Positions 1-8,502 of a stretch of DNA of 43,004 bases are shown in pieces. This DNA comes from Marinomonas sp. CT5 (lineage in GTDB: Bacteria; Pseudomonadota; Gammaproteobacteria; Pseudomonadales; Marinomonadaceae), in contig NZ_CP025572.1 of assembly GCF_018336975.1 (NCBI RefSeq), forward strand, positions 3,538,008-3,581,011. The letters are read 5' to 3'. The number at the start of each line of letters is the position of its first letter. Positions within the stretch are counted from its first letter, which is position 1. The notes under the pieces were generated by a model that saw nothing but the letters and a program-made list of their open reading frames with translations, was not told the DNA's origin and did no database searches. Both the position numbers and the translations under genes were made by a program.

Positions 1-14
1 AAACTCTTCAGTTA
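1..14 (-). rRNA. 16S rRNA, 5' end only (partial)
   Basis: Read on the minus strand, the last bases are AACTGAAGAGTTT, the universal start of bacterial 16S rRNA (E. coli begins AAATTGAAGAGTTTGATC). The gene runs off the left edge. The long leader and strong promoter upstream confirm that this is the beginning of an rRNA operon transcribed leftwards. The exact mature 5' base cannot be fixed to better than one or two positions. Confidence 0.85.
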
Positions 15-282
15 AAAAGTTTGCTTACTCAAAATCTATTACACTAACAATAACTTAATCGACTCACTGTCCCGAAGAACAACAAGCCAACATAAAGCGA
101 ATTGACGTGTTAGACGTTTCGCAAGACTTCAATTTTTTTGATCCCAAAAGGATCTTCTGAAGCCTCCAGCGAGCGCCCACACAAATTATCTGATTATCTA
201 TTTTAAAGAGCGTCTGACCCTTCGTTCAACGTCTTACCTTAGTAAGTGGCAAACTCTTGTTTGCTTCGTTGTCCGTGTCAGT
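15..282 (-). other. rRNA operon transcribed leader with boxA
   Basis: About 268 bases lie between the predicted P1 start site and the 16S gene. On the minus strand it carries boxA (GCTCTTTAAAA, 201-211), the antitermination signal bound by NusB/S10. This is followed by a stretch containing TGTGTGGGCGCTC (about 171-183), which closely resembles the conserved E. coli segment after boxA that forms one side of the RNase III stalk. A small GATCC/GGATC hairpin sits at 140-154. This explains the gene-free stretch at the left end. Confidence 0.8.
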
Positions 283-345
283 GGGGGCGTATAATACCGC
301 CTAAAACTTTTAGCGCAAGTACTTTTTTAAAATTCTTTTTAATTA
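282..345 (-). promoter_or_regulatory. rRNA operon P1 promoter with UP-like element
   Basis: On the minus strand there is a -35 TTGCGC (318-313), a 16-base spacer and a -10 TATTAT (296-291). A GC-rich discriminator ACGCCCCC follows, then ACTGACACGG, which matches the start region of E. coli rrn P1 promoters. The 16-base spacer and GC-rich discriminator are typical of stringently controlled rRNA promoters. Upstream of the -35, about 319-345 is almost pure A/T, as expected for an UP element contacted by the RNA polymerase alpha subunit. The start site is inferred at about 282. Confidence 0.85.
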
Positions 346-378
346 ATGCTTTTTTTGTTTAACAGACTGTAAATAAGC

Positions 379-402
379 AAAAAGACACCGAAGTGTCTTT
401 TT
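379..402 (-). terminator. tyrS terminator with UUCG tetraloop
   Basis: Perfect stem AAAAAGACAC (379-388) with GTGTCTTTTT (393-402). On the minus strand the loop is TTCG closed by C-G, an exceptionally stable tetraloop, followed by a U-run. It lies about 30 bases past the tyrS stop and just before the UP element of the rRNA promoter. Confidence 0.85.
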
Positions 403-434
403 TAAATATTTCCAATCTGACCGTATGTTACAGT

Positions 435-1739
435 CTATAAGACGAACAAGTGATGCTTTTTCTTACCAAGCTTAACCAAGAAGTACTTACCATAATAGCC
501 GTTTGTAGAAGTAAATATATCGGCCGCACTCATATTGTCTTCCATACCCTTTGCTACGCCGTTCACAAACACAGAGTTACGTTGCAAAGCATCCTTGACT
601 TGCTTACCACTTGCCGCCAATCCAGCGTCCGCCATCAGTGTGGTTAATGGTGTTTCGGCAAGATCCACTCCCGTCAAAGAACTACTTGGCAAACCGTCCA
701 GCTGAATTTGCGCTAAATCCTGCTCACTTAATTGATCAACCTCACCACTAAACAAGGCTTGAGTGATACGCTCTGCTGCTTGCAAACCTTCCTCACCATG
801 CACCAAACGAGTCGCTTCTCGAGCCAAAATAGACTGCGCTTGGGGTTTACCCGCACTTTCTTGGTCTGCTTTTTCAATAGCATCAATATCTTCAAGACTT
901 AAGAAGGTAAAGAACTTGAGGAATTTATAAACGTCAGCATCCGCAGTATTCATCCAGAATTGGTAGAATGCATATTGACTTGTTTTAGCTGGATCCAGCC
1001 AAACCGCACCGGATTCTGTTTTACCAAATTTTGTACCATCTGATTTTGTTACAAGAGGCACGGTCATGCCGAATACTTGAGACTGGTTTTGGCGGCGAGA
1101 AAGATCAATACCACCCACAATATTACCCCACTGATCACTCCCCCCCACTTGAATAGTACAGTCATAAGTGCGGTTTAATTCTGCAAAGTCCATCCCCTGC
1201 AACAAGGCATAAGAGAATTCAGTAAAAGAAATACCTGAACCTTCTCGGTTCAAACGCTGTTGAACGGACTCTTTATTAATCATTGAATTTACAGAGAAGT
1301 GCTTACCAATATCTCGCAAGAAATCCAATACGCTCATTTTCCCTGCCCAATCTAGGTTATTCACCACGCGAGCAGGATTTGGTAAACCATCAAATTTGAC
1401 GAACTGACTTACTTGATTACGAATTTTATCAGCCCAACTTGCCACAACATCAGAAGTATTTAGCTGGCGCTCTGCTGCTTTAAAGCTTGGATCACCGATC
1501 AAGCCTGTGGCACCACCAACAAGTGCAATTGGATTATGACCTGCGTCTTGGAAGCGCTTTAACACTAAAAGAGGAACAAGATGCCCAAGATGCAAGCTAT
1601 CTGCTGTCGGATCAAAACCACAATAAAGAGTACGACTTCCACCACTTAAGTGTGTTTTAAGCTCTTCTTCAGCCGTCATTTGAGCGATAAGCCCACGAGC
1701 TTGCAAGTCATTCAAAAGGTCTTTACTGCTTACAGTCAT
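435..1739 (-). CDS. tyrS: Tyrosine--tRNA ligase
   Basis: Charges tRNA-Tyr with tyrosine in the cytoplasm. The 434-residue length fits the bacterial TyrRS family (E. coli 424). The class I signature HLGH is at residues 50-53 and the KMSKS-type loop is KFGKT at 237-241. The tyrosine-pocket segment with [10 protein letters not shown] lies at about 197-206, and an S4-like RNA-binding domain forms the C-terminus from about residue 360. The ATG start at 1739 is preceded only by AT-rich DNA. It is divergent from the M23 peptidase gene and its terminator abuts the rRNA promoter. The same tyrS next to rrn arrangement is known in Pseudomonas, so this looks like old synteny. Very sure of identity. Confidence 0.97.
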   Translation of the reverse strand: MTVSSKDLLNDLQARGLIAQMTAEEELKTHLSGGSRTLYCGFDPTADSLHLGHLVPLLVLKRFQDAGHNPIALVGGATGLIGDPSFKAAERQLNTSDVVASWADKIRNQVSQFVKFDGLPNPARVVNNLDWAGKMSVLDFLRDIGKHFSVNSMINKESVQQRLNREGSGISFTEFSYALLQGMDFAELNRTYDCTIQVGGSDQWGNIVGGIDLSRRQNQSQVFGMTVPLVTKSDGTKFGKTESGAVWLDPAKTSQYAFYQFWMNTADADVYKFLKFFTFLSLEDIDAIEKADQESAGKPQAQSILAREATRLVHGEEGLQAAERITQALFSGEVDQLSEQDLAQIQLDGLPSSSLTGVDLAETPLTTLMADAGLAASGKQVKDALQRNSVFVNGVAKGMEDNMSAADIFTSTNGYYGKYFLVKLGKKKHHLFVL

Positions 1740-1847
1740 TATTTTGATCCATATCCTAGTTAGTTTATCTTACTTAAGCATTCAATTATAAAAGCAATAT
1801 TGGTAGGATTATAAGGCTTTTTATTAAAGATTTTTTAGGTACGCATT

Positions 1848-3254
1848 TTGATCAAGCTATTACCAACAAAGCACTTACTCCTTATTGCTGGTGTAAGCGC
1901 CCTCCTCGCCATAGTTCTTATTGCAATACCTGATGAGGAAATAGCAAACAACACCATATCTCTGGAAGCAAATTTAGAGGTTGTTGACCAATCTCAACTG
2001 ATGCTTCAGGACTTACAAAAACTCACGCCTAAAACAAATACAACAAGTTCAACAGCTTTTTTCTCGAACGAAACAAATTCAAGCTACGACATCCCTGCAC
2101 CAGAAGCCTTAGTGAAGAAAACTATGGCACCAACATACATAGAACAATCTATGCAAGTTGCCGCAGGAGACTCTTTATCTAAATTATTAACAAGCAAAGG
2201 GATTTCAGCACAAGATATTTACAAAGTATCACTAGCAGATAAAAAACAAAAAACCTTGTTAAAAATGAGACCTGGTCAAACATTGAACTTCACAACTAAT
2301 GAAGCATCAGGAGAACTAACCAAACTAACACTTGTTCTAAATCGCTTAGACTCAGTCACTTTCGAACGTGAAAATGACAACAAATTTAATAGAATTGATA
2401 CTTCAAGAACTCCCGAAATCATACAAACCTATAAAGAAGCTGAAATTAATAATTCTTTATTTGTCGATGGCATGAAGTCTGGCATAGAACAACCCTTATT
2501 GATTGAACTAGCCAACATTTTTGGTTGGGATATAGATTTCGCCTTAGATATTCGTAAAGGCGATAGTCTAAGCATGCTCTATGAAGAGAAATATCTTGAT
2601 GGAGAAAAAATAGGCCATGGCAACATCATCGCTGCTCAATTTATTAACAACGGCAGGACCTATCAAGCCATTCGCTATAAGACTGACAAAGGTGCAAATT
2701 ATTACACACCTGACGGTTTAGCAATGCGCAAAGCTTTTATACGAACTCCGGTCGATTTCACTCGTATTTCCTCTAAATTCAACCCAAATAGATTGCACCC
2801 AATTTTTAAAACAAGCCGGCCACATAGAGGAGTAGACTACGCGGCAGCAAGTGGCACTCCCGTGAAAGCAGCAGGCGATGGAAAAGTATCCTTTGCAGGC
2901 AAACAAAATGGTTATGGCAATGTTGTGATTATCGATCATGGCAGAGGCTACCAGACACTTTATGCTCACCTCAAAGGTTTTTCGAGAGGAATAAGGAGAG
3001 GAGTAAGAGTAAAACAGGGCAAAATTATTGCTTACGTTGGTCAAACAGGATGGGCTACAGGCCCTCATCTTCACTATGAATTCAGAATCAATGGCACTCA
3101 CAAAAACCCAGTTACTGTTAAACTGCCAAATGATGACCCAATGCCTAAAAAAGATTTAAAAAAATATTTACCCTACGCAAAACAAGTTGTTGCAACATTA
3201 GAAAACTCACACTCCCCATCGTTTTCTCAAAAACTTGCCTCTTTAAAAGACTAA
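1848..3254 (+). CDS. mepM: M23 family (LytM-type) murein endopeptidase, MepM-like
   Basis: Probable periplasmic zinc peptidase that cuts cross-links in peptidoglycan to allow wall growth. Of 468 residues, a hydrophobic N-terminal anchor or signal lies at about 9-27. A LysM/OapA-like segment with AAGDSLSKLL follows at about 104-150, and the C-terminal LytM domain holds H326xxxD330, YAHL with H374, and HLH 407-409, the expected zinc and catalytic residues. The length is close to E. coli MepM (440). The start codon is TTG at 1848 with TAGGT about seven bases upstream; no better ATG exists upstream. It is divergent from tyrS and ends at a bidirectional terminator shared with trxA. Assignment to MepM rather than another LytM enzyme is by domain layout and the tyrS neighbourhood. 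Confidence 0.88.
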   Translation: MIKLLPTKHLLLIAGVSALLAIVLIAIPDEEIANNTISLEANLEVVDQSQLMLQDLQKLTPKTNTTSSTAFFSNETNSSYDIPAPEALVKKTMAPTYIEQSMQVAAGDSLSKLLTSKGISAQDIYKVSLADKKQKTLLKMRPGQTLNFTTNEASGELTKLTLVLNRLDSVTFERENDNKFNRIDTSRTPEIIQTYKEAEINNSLFVDGMKSGIEQPLLIELANIFGWDIDFALDIRKGDSLSMLYEEKYLDGEKIGHGNIIAAQFINNGRTYQAIRYKTDKGANYYTPDGLAMRKAFIRTPVDFTRISSKFNPNRLHPIFKTSRPHRGVDYAAASGTPVKAAGDGKVSFAGKQNGYGNVVIIDHGRGYQTLYAHLKGFSRGIRRGVRVKQGKIIAYVGQTGWATGPHLHYEFRINGTHKNPVTVKLPNDDPMPKKDLKKYLPYAKQVVATLENSHSPSFSQKLASLKD

Positions 3255-3273
3255 TAAAGCTGAAAAGAGAAAC

Positions 3274-3306
3274 AAAAAAGCAGCCACAAAATGGGCTGCT
3301 TTTTTT
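3274..3306. terminator. Bidirectional terminator between the M23 peptidase gene and trxA
   Basis: Stem AGCAGCC (3279-3285) with GGCTGCT (3294-3300), flanked by an A-run on the left and T-run on the right. It can therefore stop transcription from both convergent genes. Confidence 0.85.
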
Positions 3307-3327
3307 CGCATAGAATCAAGCGATAAA

Positions 3328-3654
3328 TTAGATAGCGCTATTAACGAAGTCCATCAACTGAGATTTAGAAACAGCACCAACTTTAGTCGCTACTACTTCA
3401 CCACCTTTAACAACCAACAACGTAGGAATACCTCGTACATTGTACTTTGGCGCCGTTTCTTGGTTTTCATCGACATTTAATTTAACGACTTTAATCTTGT
3501 CTTTATATTCGACTGCAACGTCTTCCAAAACTGGCGCAATCATTTTACAAGGACCACACCAAGGAGCCCAAAAATCAACAATAACTGGGATTTCTGAATT
3601 CAACACTTCTTCTGCAAACTGCGCATCAGTGATCTGAATTGTATTCTCACTCAT
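3328..3654 (-). CDS. trxA: Thioredoxin 1
   Basis: Cytoplasmic dithiol reductant that recycles disulfides in ribonucleotide reductase, PAPS reductase and other enzymes. At 108 residues it is standard thioredoxin length. The active site WCGPC has Cys33 and Cys36, and the cis-proline is Pro77 in RGIPTLL. The buried acidic residue Asp27 is present in VDFWA. AAGGAA upstream of the ATG is a good ribosome site. It is a single-gene unit: a terminator follows it, and the preceding yigB gene ends about 105 bases upstream without an obvious terminator. Confidence 0.97.
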   Translation of the reverse strand: MSENTIQITDAQFAEEVLNSEIPVIVDFWAPWCGPCKMIAPVLEDVAVEYKDKIKVVKLNVDENQETAPKYNVRGIPTLLVVKGGEVVATKVGAVSKSQLMDFVNSAI

Positions 3655-3759
3655 AATAATTCCTTAAGATTCGATTTCTAACTAATGAATAAGGCGTAGT
3701 GTAACACTAAATGATTAGGGTAAAAACGAGTTCCATTCAATTAAGTCGATAGTCATGCA

Positions 3760-4473
3760 CTATGATATCAAAGAACGAATAACCGTTGGCAACTCAAGCA
3801 AAGAATGAATTTCAGCATGAGACCTCGCTCCCCAATCATCTCCCCAACGCTGAGCGCCATGGCGATTGAACCACACACTTTTTGCTCCCGCATTAGAAGC
3901 TCCAAACACATCATCTACTGGGTGATCGCCAATATGAACCAATTCAGATAAATCTACACCCGCATTCCTTGCCGCAACAGAAAAAACATCTACTGATGGC
4001 TTCGCTATCCCTAACTGATCCGCTCGAACCGCAAAATCAAAATACTGTCCCAGCCCAACATAAGGATGAAAAACATCGGCATTGCCATTAGTTATAACAG
4101 CCAACGAATAATCCTGACTCAACTCTTCTAAAACATCAACGACATGGGGATAAAGGTCCACTCTCTGACGCCACTCACAAAAATGGGCTAATGCAGCCCC
4201 AGCAACAGAGACAGCTTCCTCAGAAGGCAAGCCAAACCGCTTTAATGCTAACTTATAAACAGCCAAGCGGATCGCCGTCAAATTAGGCGCAATATCTGGA
4301 TTATTAGACAACACCTCTAACTTCAACTCTTCACGAACAGAAAAAGGATACTGCTGAGAAAAACCAGGAAAACGGTCTTCAAACCAAGACTCCATGGCAT
4401 ATTCAGCTCGCATAATAACCGGAGCCACATCCCACAATGTATTATCAAGATCGAAGGTTATCAGCAAACTCAC
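3760..4473 (-). CDS. yigB: HAD-superfamily phosphatase, YigB-like
   Basis: Cytoplasmic HAD hydrolase. In E. coli YigB is one of the phosphatases acting on a flavin-pathway intermediate and on FMN. Motif I is DLDNT with Asp8 and Asp10, motif II is Thr128 in VITNGN, motif III is Lys158, and motif IV is GDHPVDD with Asp183 and Asp187; a helical cap fills the space between I and II. The 237-residue length fits. Translation starts at GTG (4473-4471), whose GTGA overlaps the TGA of the DUF484 gene by four bases, so the two are probably coupled. It is the last gene of the lptM-lysA-dapF-DUF484-yigB unit. Substrate is inferred from synteny; the HAD fold is certain. Confidence 0.85.
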   Translation of the reverse strand: MSLLITFDLDNTLWDVAPVIMRAEYAMESWFEDRFPGFSQQYPFSVREELKLEVLSNNPDIAPNLTAIRLAVYKLALKRFGLPSEEAVSVAGAALAHFCEWRQRVDLYPHVVDVLEELSQDYSLAVITNGNADVFHPYVGLGQYFDFAVRADQLGIAKPSVDVFSVAARNAGVDLSELVHIGDHPVDDVFGASNAGAKSVWFNRHGAQRWGDDWGARSHAEIHSLLELPTVIRSLIS

Positions 4474-5135
4474 GGCAGCAACCTCAATAAAATAGCGCTC
4501 AATAAATCCGCCAAGTACTGTAAAAACATAGTACCTTTCTCTTTATCAAAAGCAGATTCACTTTCTGATCCAAGTACAAGCACACCACACTTTTTCACTT
4601 CACCACCTTCCCTTGAAAGAAGAGGTAAAACAGCAACAGAACAAACAGTGGAAGCATTTTCTGAAAAAAGATAGCTCATTTCATGCTTTGGTATCACACC
4701 GCAAAAGCACTCACTAAAGCCAGCAACATGAGATAAAAAAGCATCTTCCTCAACTAATTCATGCGACCTTACAGCACTATCACCAACATCGCCGAATAAA
4801 ATCAAAGCATGCTGTGTAACCTCAAAGTCATCACGCACCATATCATCAACAACAACAGCAAAGTCATCTAGCGAGCTACATGTTAAACCAGCCAATACTA
4901 GACGGCGGCTTTTCTGCATAGTTGATTCATTTTCCCGTGCGACTTCAACAAGACGTTCAAATTGCCCACGATAATCTTCCGTCGTCTTGCGTAATAGGTT
5001 TACTTGATACTCAAGCAATGAAATAACCTTTCCATTGACTGGATGAGGAAGTGTTAAACTCTCCAGCAAATCAGCATGACGACTAAAAAAATCTGGCTTA
5101 TCTGAAAGGTATTGAACCACTTCCTCTTCGCTCAT
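4470..5135 (-). CDS. DUF484 (YigA-like) GAF-type protein
   Basis: A 221-residue cytoplasmic protein of the DUF484 family, conserved beside dapF and xerC in gammaproteobacteria; its function is not established. The N-terminus with VVQYLSDKPDFFSRH is typical of the family, followed by a short coiled segment (about 45-75) and a GAF-like alpha/beta domain to the end. The reading frame is open further upstream to 5165, but that would overlap dapF. The internal ATG at 5135 has GAGGG five bases upstream and lies just after the dapF stop at 5143, so I prefer it. It overlaps yigB by four bases. In E. coli and Pseudomonas xerC follows this gene; here it does not. Confidence 0.85.
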   Translation of the reverse strand: MSEEEVVQYLSDKPDFFSRHADLLESLTLPHPVNGKVISLLEYQVNLLRKTTEDYRGQFERLVEVARENESTMQKSRRLVLAGLTCSSLDDFAVVVDDMVRDDFEVTQHALILFGDVGDSAVRSHELVEEDAFLSHVAGFSECFCGVIPKHEMSYLFSENASTVCSVAVLPLLSREGGEVKKCGVLVLGSESESAFDKEKGTMFLQYLADLLSAILLRLLP

Positions 5136-5142
5136 AATCCCT

Positions 5143-5973
5143 CTATAGGTATATTTGACCTTCAAATACTTTTACAGCAGGACCCGTCATAAGAATAGGC
5201 AAGCCTTCACCCTGCCATTCAATATGTAAATCACCACCGCGTAAATGCGCGGTTACAGTTGGAGACAACCACCCCTGCTTAATACCAGCTACAACCGCGG
5301 CACAAGCCCCAGTCCCACAAGCTTGAGTCTCCCCCACACCACGCTCATAAACGCGCAAATTGATTTCTGTAGGACTAATAACCTTCATAAAACCAACATT
5401 CACCTTTCTAGGAAAGCGCTCATGGCATTCAATGAGAGCACCAACCGTAGCAACTTCATCATCGTTTAATTGATCAACTTTAATTACAGCATGTGGATTA
5501 CCAACAGAAACAGGCGTCATAAAATATTCAGTATCACCTGCCATAATACTGTACAGGTCATCACTTTGCTCAGCCGTAAAAGGCAAGTCTTCCGGAGTAA
5601 AACTCGGTGCCCCCATATCTACGGTAACCAAACCATCATCAAGAACACGTAACTGAATAGCACCACGCTTCGTTTCTACATTAATAATACGCTTATTCGT
5701 TAATTCTCGATCCAAAACAAATTTAGCAAAACAACGAGCGCCATTTCCGCAGTGCTCAACCTCACTACCATCAGAGTTATAAATTCGATAGCGGAAATCC
5801 ATATCGGGATGAGTTGGCGTTTCAACCACTAATAACTGATCAAAACCAATTCCCCAGTTACGATTACTTAATCGCTCGATTTGCTGTTTATTAAAGAACA
5901 CCTTACGAGACACCGCATCAACAACAACAAAATCGTTACCAAGACCATGCATTTTAGTAAATTTCAACAACAC
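5143..5973 (-). CDS. dapF: Diaminopimelate epimerase
   Basis: Converts LL- to meso-diaminopimelate, the precursor of lysine and of the peptidoglycan cross-link. Numbered from the GTG start, the catalytic pair is Cys75 (HCGNGARC) and Cys219 (QACGTGACA), matching Cys73 and Cys217 of E. coli; total length is 276. The frame extends to 6006, but the GTG at 5973-5971 has TGAGGAG six bases upstream and gives the usual N-terminus LLKFTKMHGLGNDF, so I take it as the true start. It sits ten bases after the lysA stop and its own stop overlaps the ribosome site of the DUF484 gene, so the genes are one operon. Confidence 0.96.
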   Translation of the reverse strand: MLLKFTKMHGLGNDFVVVDAVSRKVFFNKQQIERLSNRNWGIGFDQLLVVETPTHPDMDFRYRIYNSDGSEVEHCGNGARCFAKFVLDRELTNKRIINVETKRGAIQLRVLDDGLVTVDMGAPSFTPEDLPFTAEQSDDLYSIMAGDTEYFMTPVSVGNPHAVIKVDQLNDDEVATVGALIECHERFPRKVNVGFMKVISPTEINLRVYERGVGETQACGTGACAAVVAGIKQGWLSPTVTAHLRGGDLHIEWQGEGLPILMTGPAVKVFEGQIYL

Positions 5974-5983
5974 GACGAACTCC

Positions 5984-7237
5984 TCAGTCTGGTAGAATTT
6001 GCTCACCAGCTAATTGATGCTCAATCGTTTCACGAGCACGGATTAAGTAGGCATTATCACCATCCACCATGACTTCAGCAGCACGGTTACGGCTATTGTA
6101 ATTTGATGCCATAGTAAATCCATACGCCCCAGCAGAGCGCACAGCTAAAAGATCGCCCGCCTGAATATCTAATTCACGATCCTTACCTAAAAAATCACCG
6201 GTTTCGCAAATCGGCCCCACTAAATCGTAAGTTCGCTTACCTTCCGGCGTAGATGCCAAAGAAACAGGAACAATATTCATCCACGCACCATATAAAGATG
6301 GACGGATTAAGTCATTCATAGCTCCGTCAATAATCGCGAAGTTTTTATGTGGCGTACATTTTAAAAACTCAACTTTAGTCAATAACACTCCAGCATTCGC
6401 TGCAATAGAACGACCAGGCTCAAAGGCCAATTTAACATCTCGCCCTTTGACTTTATCCAGCACTAACTTAGCGTATTCAGAAGGCTCAGGCGGAACCTCG
6501 TCACGATAACGAACACCAAGGCCACCACCAAGATCAAGATGTTTAATCGTGATACCAGCTTCTGCCAATTCATCGACTAACCCAATCAAACGATCAAAGG
6601 TGTCTAAAAAAGGTTTCAATTCGGTCAGCTGAGAACCAATATGACAATCCACTCCCATGACATTTAAATTCGGCAGCTCATGGGCAATTTTGTAGATGCG
6701 AACAGCGTCTTTAATATCAATGCCAAATTTATTTTCCTTTAGTCCCGTTGAAATATAAGGATGTGTTTTTGCATCGACATCAGGATTAACACGCAACGAT
6801 ACGGGCGCCATTTTACCCATTTCCCCAGCAACCTGATTTAAACGGTAAAGCTCGGCCTCTGATTCAACGTTAAAACAATGAATTCCTACCTCTAGTGCTC
6901 GACGCATTTCTCCCGCCTGTTTTCCCAACCCAGAAAACATAACCTTGGAAGGGTCACCGCCCGCTTTCAAAACACGCTCTAATTCGCCCACTGAGACAAT
7001 ATCAAAGCCCGAACCGAGTCGAGCTAAGACATTCAAAATAGCGATATTAGAGCACGCTTTTACAGCATAACAAATGAGTGTTGGATGTGATGCAAAAGCA
7101 TCGGCATAGGCATTATAGTGACGCTCAAGTGTCGCACGAGAATAAACATAACACGGCGTGTCAAACTGTCTTGCTATATCAGATAGAGCAACATTCTCTG
7201 CATGCAGAGTCTGGTTAGAATAATTAAAAAAGTCCAA
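5984..7237 (-). CDS. lysA: Diaminopimelate decarboxylase
   Basis: PLP enzyme of the alanine-racemase fold that decarboxylates meso-diaminopimelate to L-lysine, the last step of the pathway. Of 417 residues, the PLP lysine is Lys60 in CYAVKA, His199 lies in HIGSQ, the phosphate-binding glycines are 237-239 in LGGGLG, EPGR is at 273-276 and CETGD at 344-348. The start codon is TTG at 7237-7235 with GAGG eight bases upstream. It begins 14 bases after lptM stops and is followed directly by dapF, the enzyme for the preceding step, a common pairing. Confidence 0.96.
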   Translation of the reverse strand: MDFFNYSNQTLHAENVALSDIARQFDTPCYVYSRATLERHYNAYADAFASHPTLICYAVKACSNIAILNVLARLGSGFDIVSVGELERVLKAGGDPSKVMFSGLGKQAGEMRRALEVGIHCFNVESEAELYRLNQVAGEMGKMAPVSLRVNPDVDAKTHPYISTGLKENKFGIDIKDAVRIYKIAHELPNLNVMGVDCHIGSQLTELKPFLDTFDRLIGLVDELAEAGITIKHLDLGGGLGVRYRDEVPPEPSEYAKLVLDKVKGRDVKLAFEPGRSIAANAGVLLTKVEFLKCTPHKNFAIIDGAMNDLIRPSLYGAWMNIVPVSLASTPEGKRTYDLVGPICETGDFLGKDRELDIQAGDLLAVRSAGAYGFTMASNYNSRNRAAEVMVDGDNAYLIRARETIEHQLAGEQILPD

Positions 7238-7251
7238 AAGGGGATCCTCAG

Positions 7252-7371
7252 CTACAACGATGCTTCTTGCTGTATTTCAGAAGCATCACTCGGCAAATAA
7301 AGAGCGCCTTTATTTCCGCAAGCTGTAAGAAAAACAGCTAAAACACATACTGAAAGCAACTTAAACATCAT
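7252..7371 (-). CDS. lptM: LptM (YifL) small lipoprotein
   Basis: A 39-codon gene. The product has a short basic N-terminus, a hydrophobic stretch and a lipobox LTAC with the lipidated Cys18, followed by GNKGALYLP. The (G/N)xKGxLYxP motif after the cysteine is the hallmark of YifL/LptM. In E. coli this lipoprotein binds the LptDE translocon and helps its correct disulfide formation. It is shorter than the E. coli protein (67 residues), mainly in the disordered tail. It starts at tandem ATG codons (7371 and 7368) and is the first gene before lysA and dapF, exactly where LptM is expected. Confidence 0.88.
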   Translation of the reverse strand: MMFKLLSVCVLAVFLTACGNKGALYLPSDASEIQQEASL

Positions 7372-7534
7372 TTTATCTCTTCAATTTTTGATCCCAACAG
7401 TATACCTTGCAGCTAATGCGTTTCCCAACCCTAGCGTACTAATTACACAGATATTCTTTCCTGAAAATGTTTCACATAGAATAGAAGCATTCTTCGGCTT
7501 GAATTTTATATATTAACCACCAGCTATATTTTCT

Positions 7535-8428
7535 ATGTCATCTAACTTGGATCAAAATATCAATCACATTAACAAGACACAGCAGCTCAACAGCAAGGTT
7601 AAAAACAAACTTGCACCTTTAGCAATGACGCTTTGCTGCGCCATAATTATACACTTAGTTATTTTTACACTTTCAGACCTGCAGGACTGGTTTACAATCA
7701 AACCACAAACTGCAAATTTCGAACTCATTTTACTACCGGAAGAAGCATCACCAAGCAATACGACACCTAAAGCGGTCATTCCAAGCAACGACAAAGTAGA
7801 AAAAAAACCTACCGAGAAAATCGACAGCTCAAGAAAAGTAAATAGCAATGATATAGAAACAAAAACGGCAAGGACTCAACCAAATAACACCCTCGATAGT
7901 GGCTTAAATGGTAAACAACTTAGTGAGCAAGAACACACTTTTAATCCAGAAGAAACACTCGATAGTATTAAGAAGAAACCAACCACAGATTCATTATTTG
8001 AAACTGAAGGAAACACTTCCACCGACTTCAGTTTAAGTTCACAAAAACCTGAGTTACTCGATTTATCTAAACTTTCCTTATCTGCAAATATAAATGACAC
8101 AGAACTAACTAAGGTCTTCTCTGAAGAGCTAAGACATAAAATATCCGAGTCACAAAAAGCCCAAAAAGAATATTTGAAAGGAATAAAAGAAGAAGAGCAA
8201 GATTATCCGGTCACCAGAGATGCGGATGGTACACGCTATGTAAACATTAAGGGAGTGTGCTGGCGTTTACCCAAAGAAGGCAGCAATGAAGGATGGGCCA
8301 TCGTCTTTGATGGCTGCGGTATAAAATCAAAACTCTTCCACTTTGAGCTAAATATCTCACCAAGTGTACTTACCAATGAGCTGTTAAGCCCAGATTCTCC
8401 CTTCTATTTAGACCAGCAATCAAATTAA
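7535..8428 (+). CDS. Membrane-anchored TonB/TolA-like protein of unknown function
   Basis: A 297-residue protein I do not recognise. It has a short cytoplasmic N-terminus, one membrane span at about 28-46, and then a long hydrophilic region (about 70-225) rich in Lys, Glu, Ser, Thr and Asn that is probably extended in the periplasm. A small folded C-terminal part starts near 226, with Cys242 and Cys261 flanking a Trp/Gly-rich segment (VCWRLP, GWAIVFDGCG). This type II layout resembles TonB or TolA, but no TonB C-terminal signature is visible. It is divergent from lptM, a site often held by cyaY in enterics, and convergent with argH. A role in the envelope is only an inference from the topology. 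Confidence 0.75.
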   Translation: MSSNLDQNINHINKTQQLNSKVKNKLAPLAMTLCCAIIIHLVIFTLSDLQDWFTIKPQTANFELILLPEEASPSNTTPKAVIPSNDKVEKKPTEKIDSSRKVNSNDIETKTARTQPNNTLDSGLNGKQLSEQEHTFNPEETLDSIKKKPTTDSLFETEGNTSTDFSLSSQKPELLDLSKLSLSANINDTELTKVFSEELRHKISESQKAQKEYLKGIKEEEQDYPVTRDADGTRYVNIKGVCWRLPKEGSNEGWAIVFDGCGIKSKLFHFELNISPSVLTNELLSPDSPFYLDQQSN

Positions 8429-8447
8429 ACACTCTAACGTTAATACA

Positions 8448-8488
8448 AAATAAGGCGGCTTCCCGCTATTAGAATCGCCGCCTTATTT
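8448..8488. terminator. Bidirectional terminator between the TonB-like gene and argH
   Basis: Twelve-base perfect arms AAATAAGGCGGC (8448-8459) and GCCGCCTTATTT (8477-8488) with a 17-base loop. The A/T ends provide a short U-tract in both directions. Confidence 0.8.
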
Positions 8489-8502
8489 CTCCCCTCTCTA
8501 AA

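Noticed and set aside
140..154. GATCC/GGATC hairpin as a terminator in the rRNA leader
   Set aside because: On the transcribed strand it is followed by an A-run, not a U-run, and it lies within the rRNA leader.
7238..7534. Lysine riboswitch upstream of lysA
   Set aside because: The stretch is taken up by lptM and a short spacer; no riboswitch-like long leader exists.
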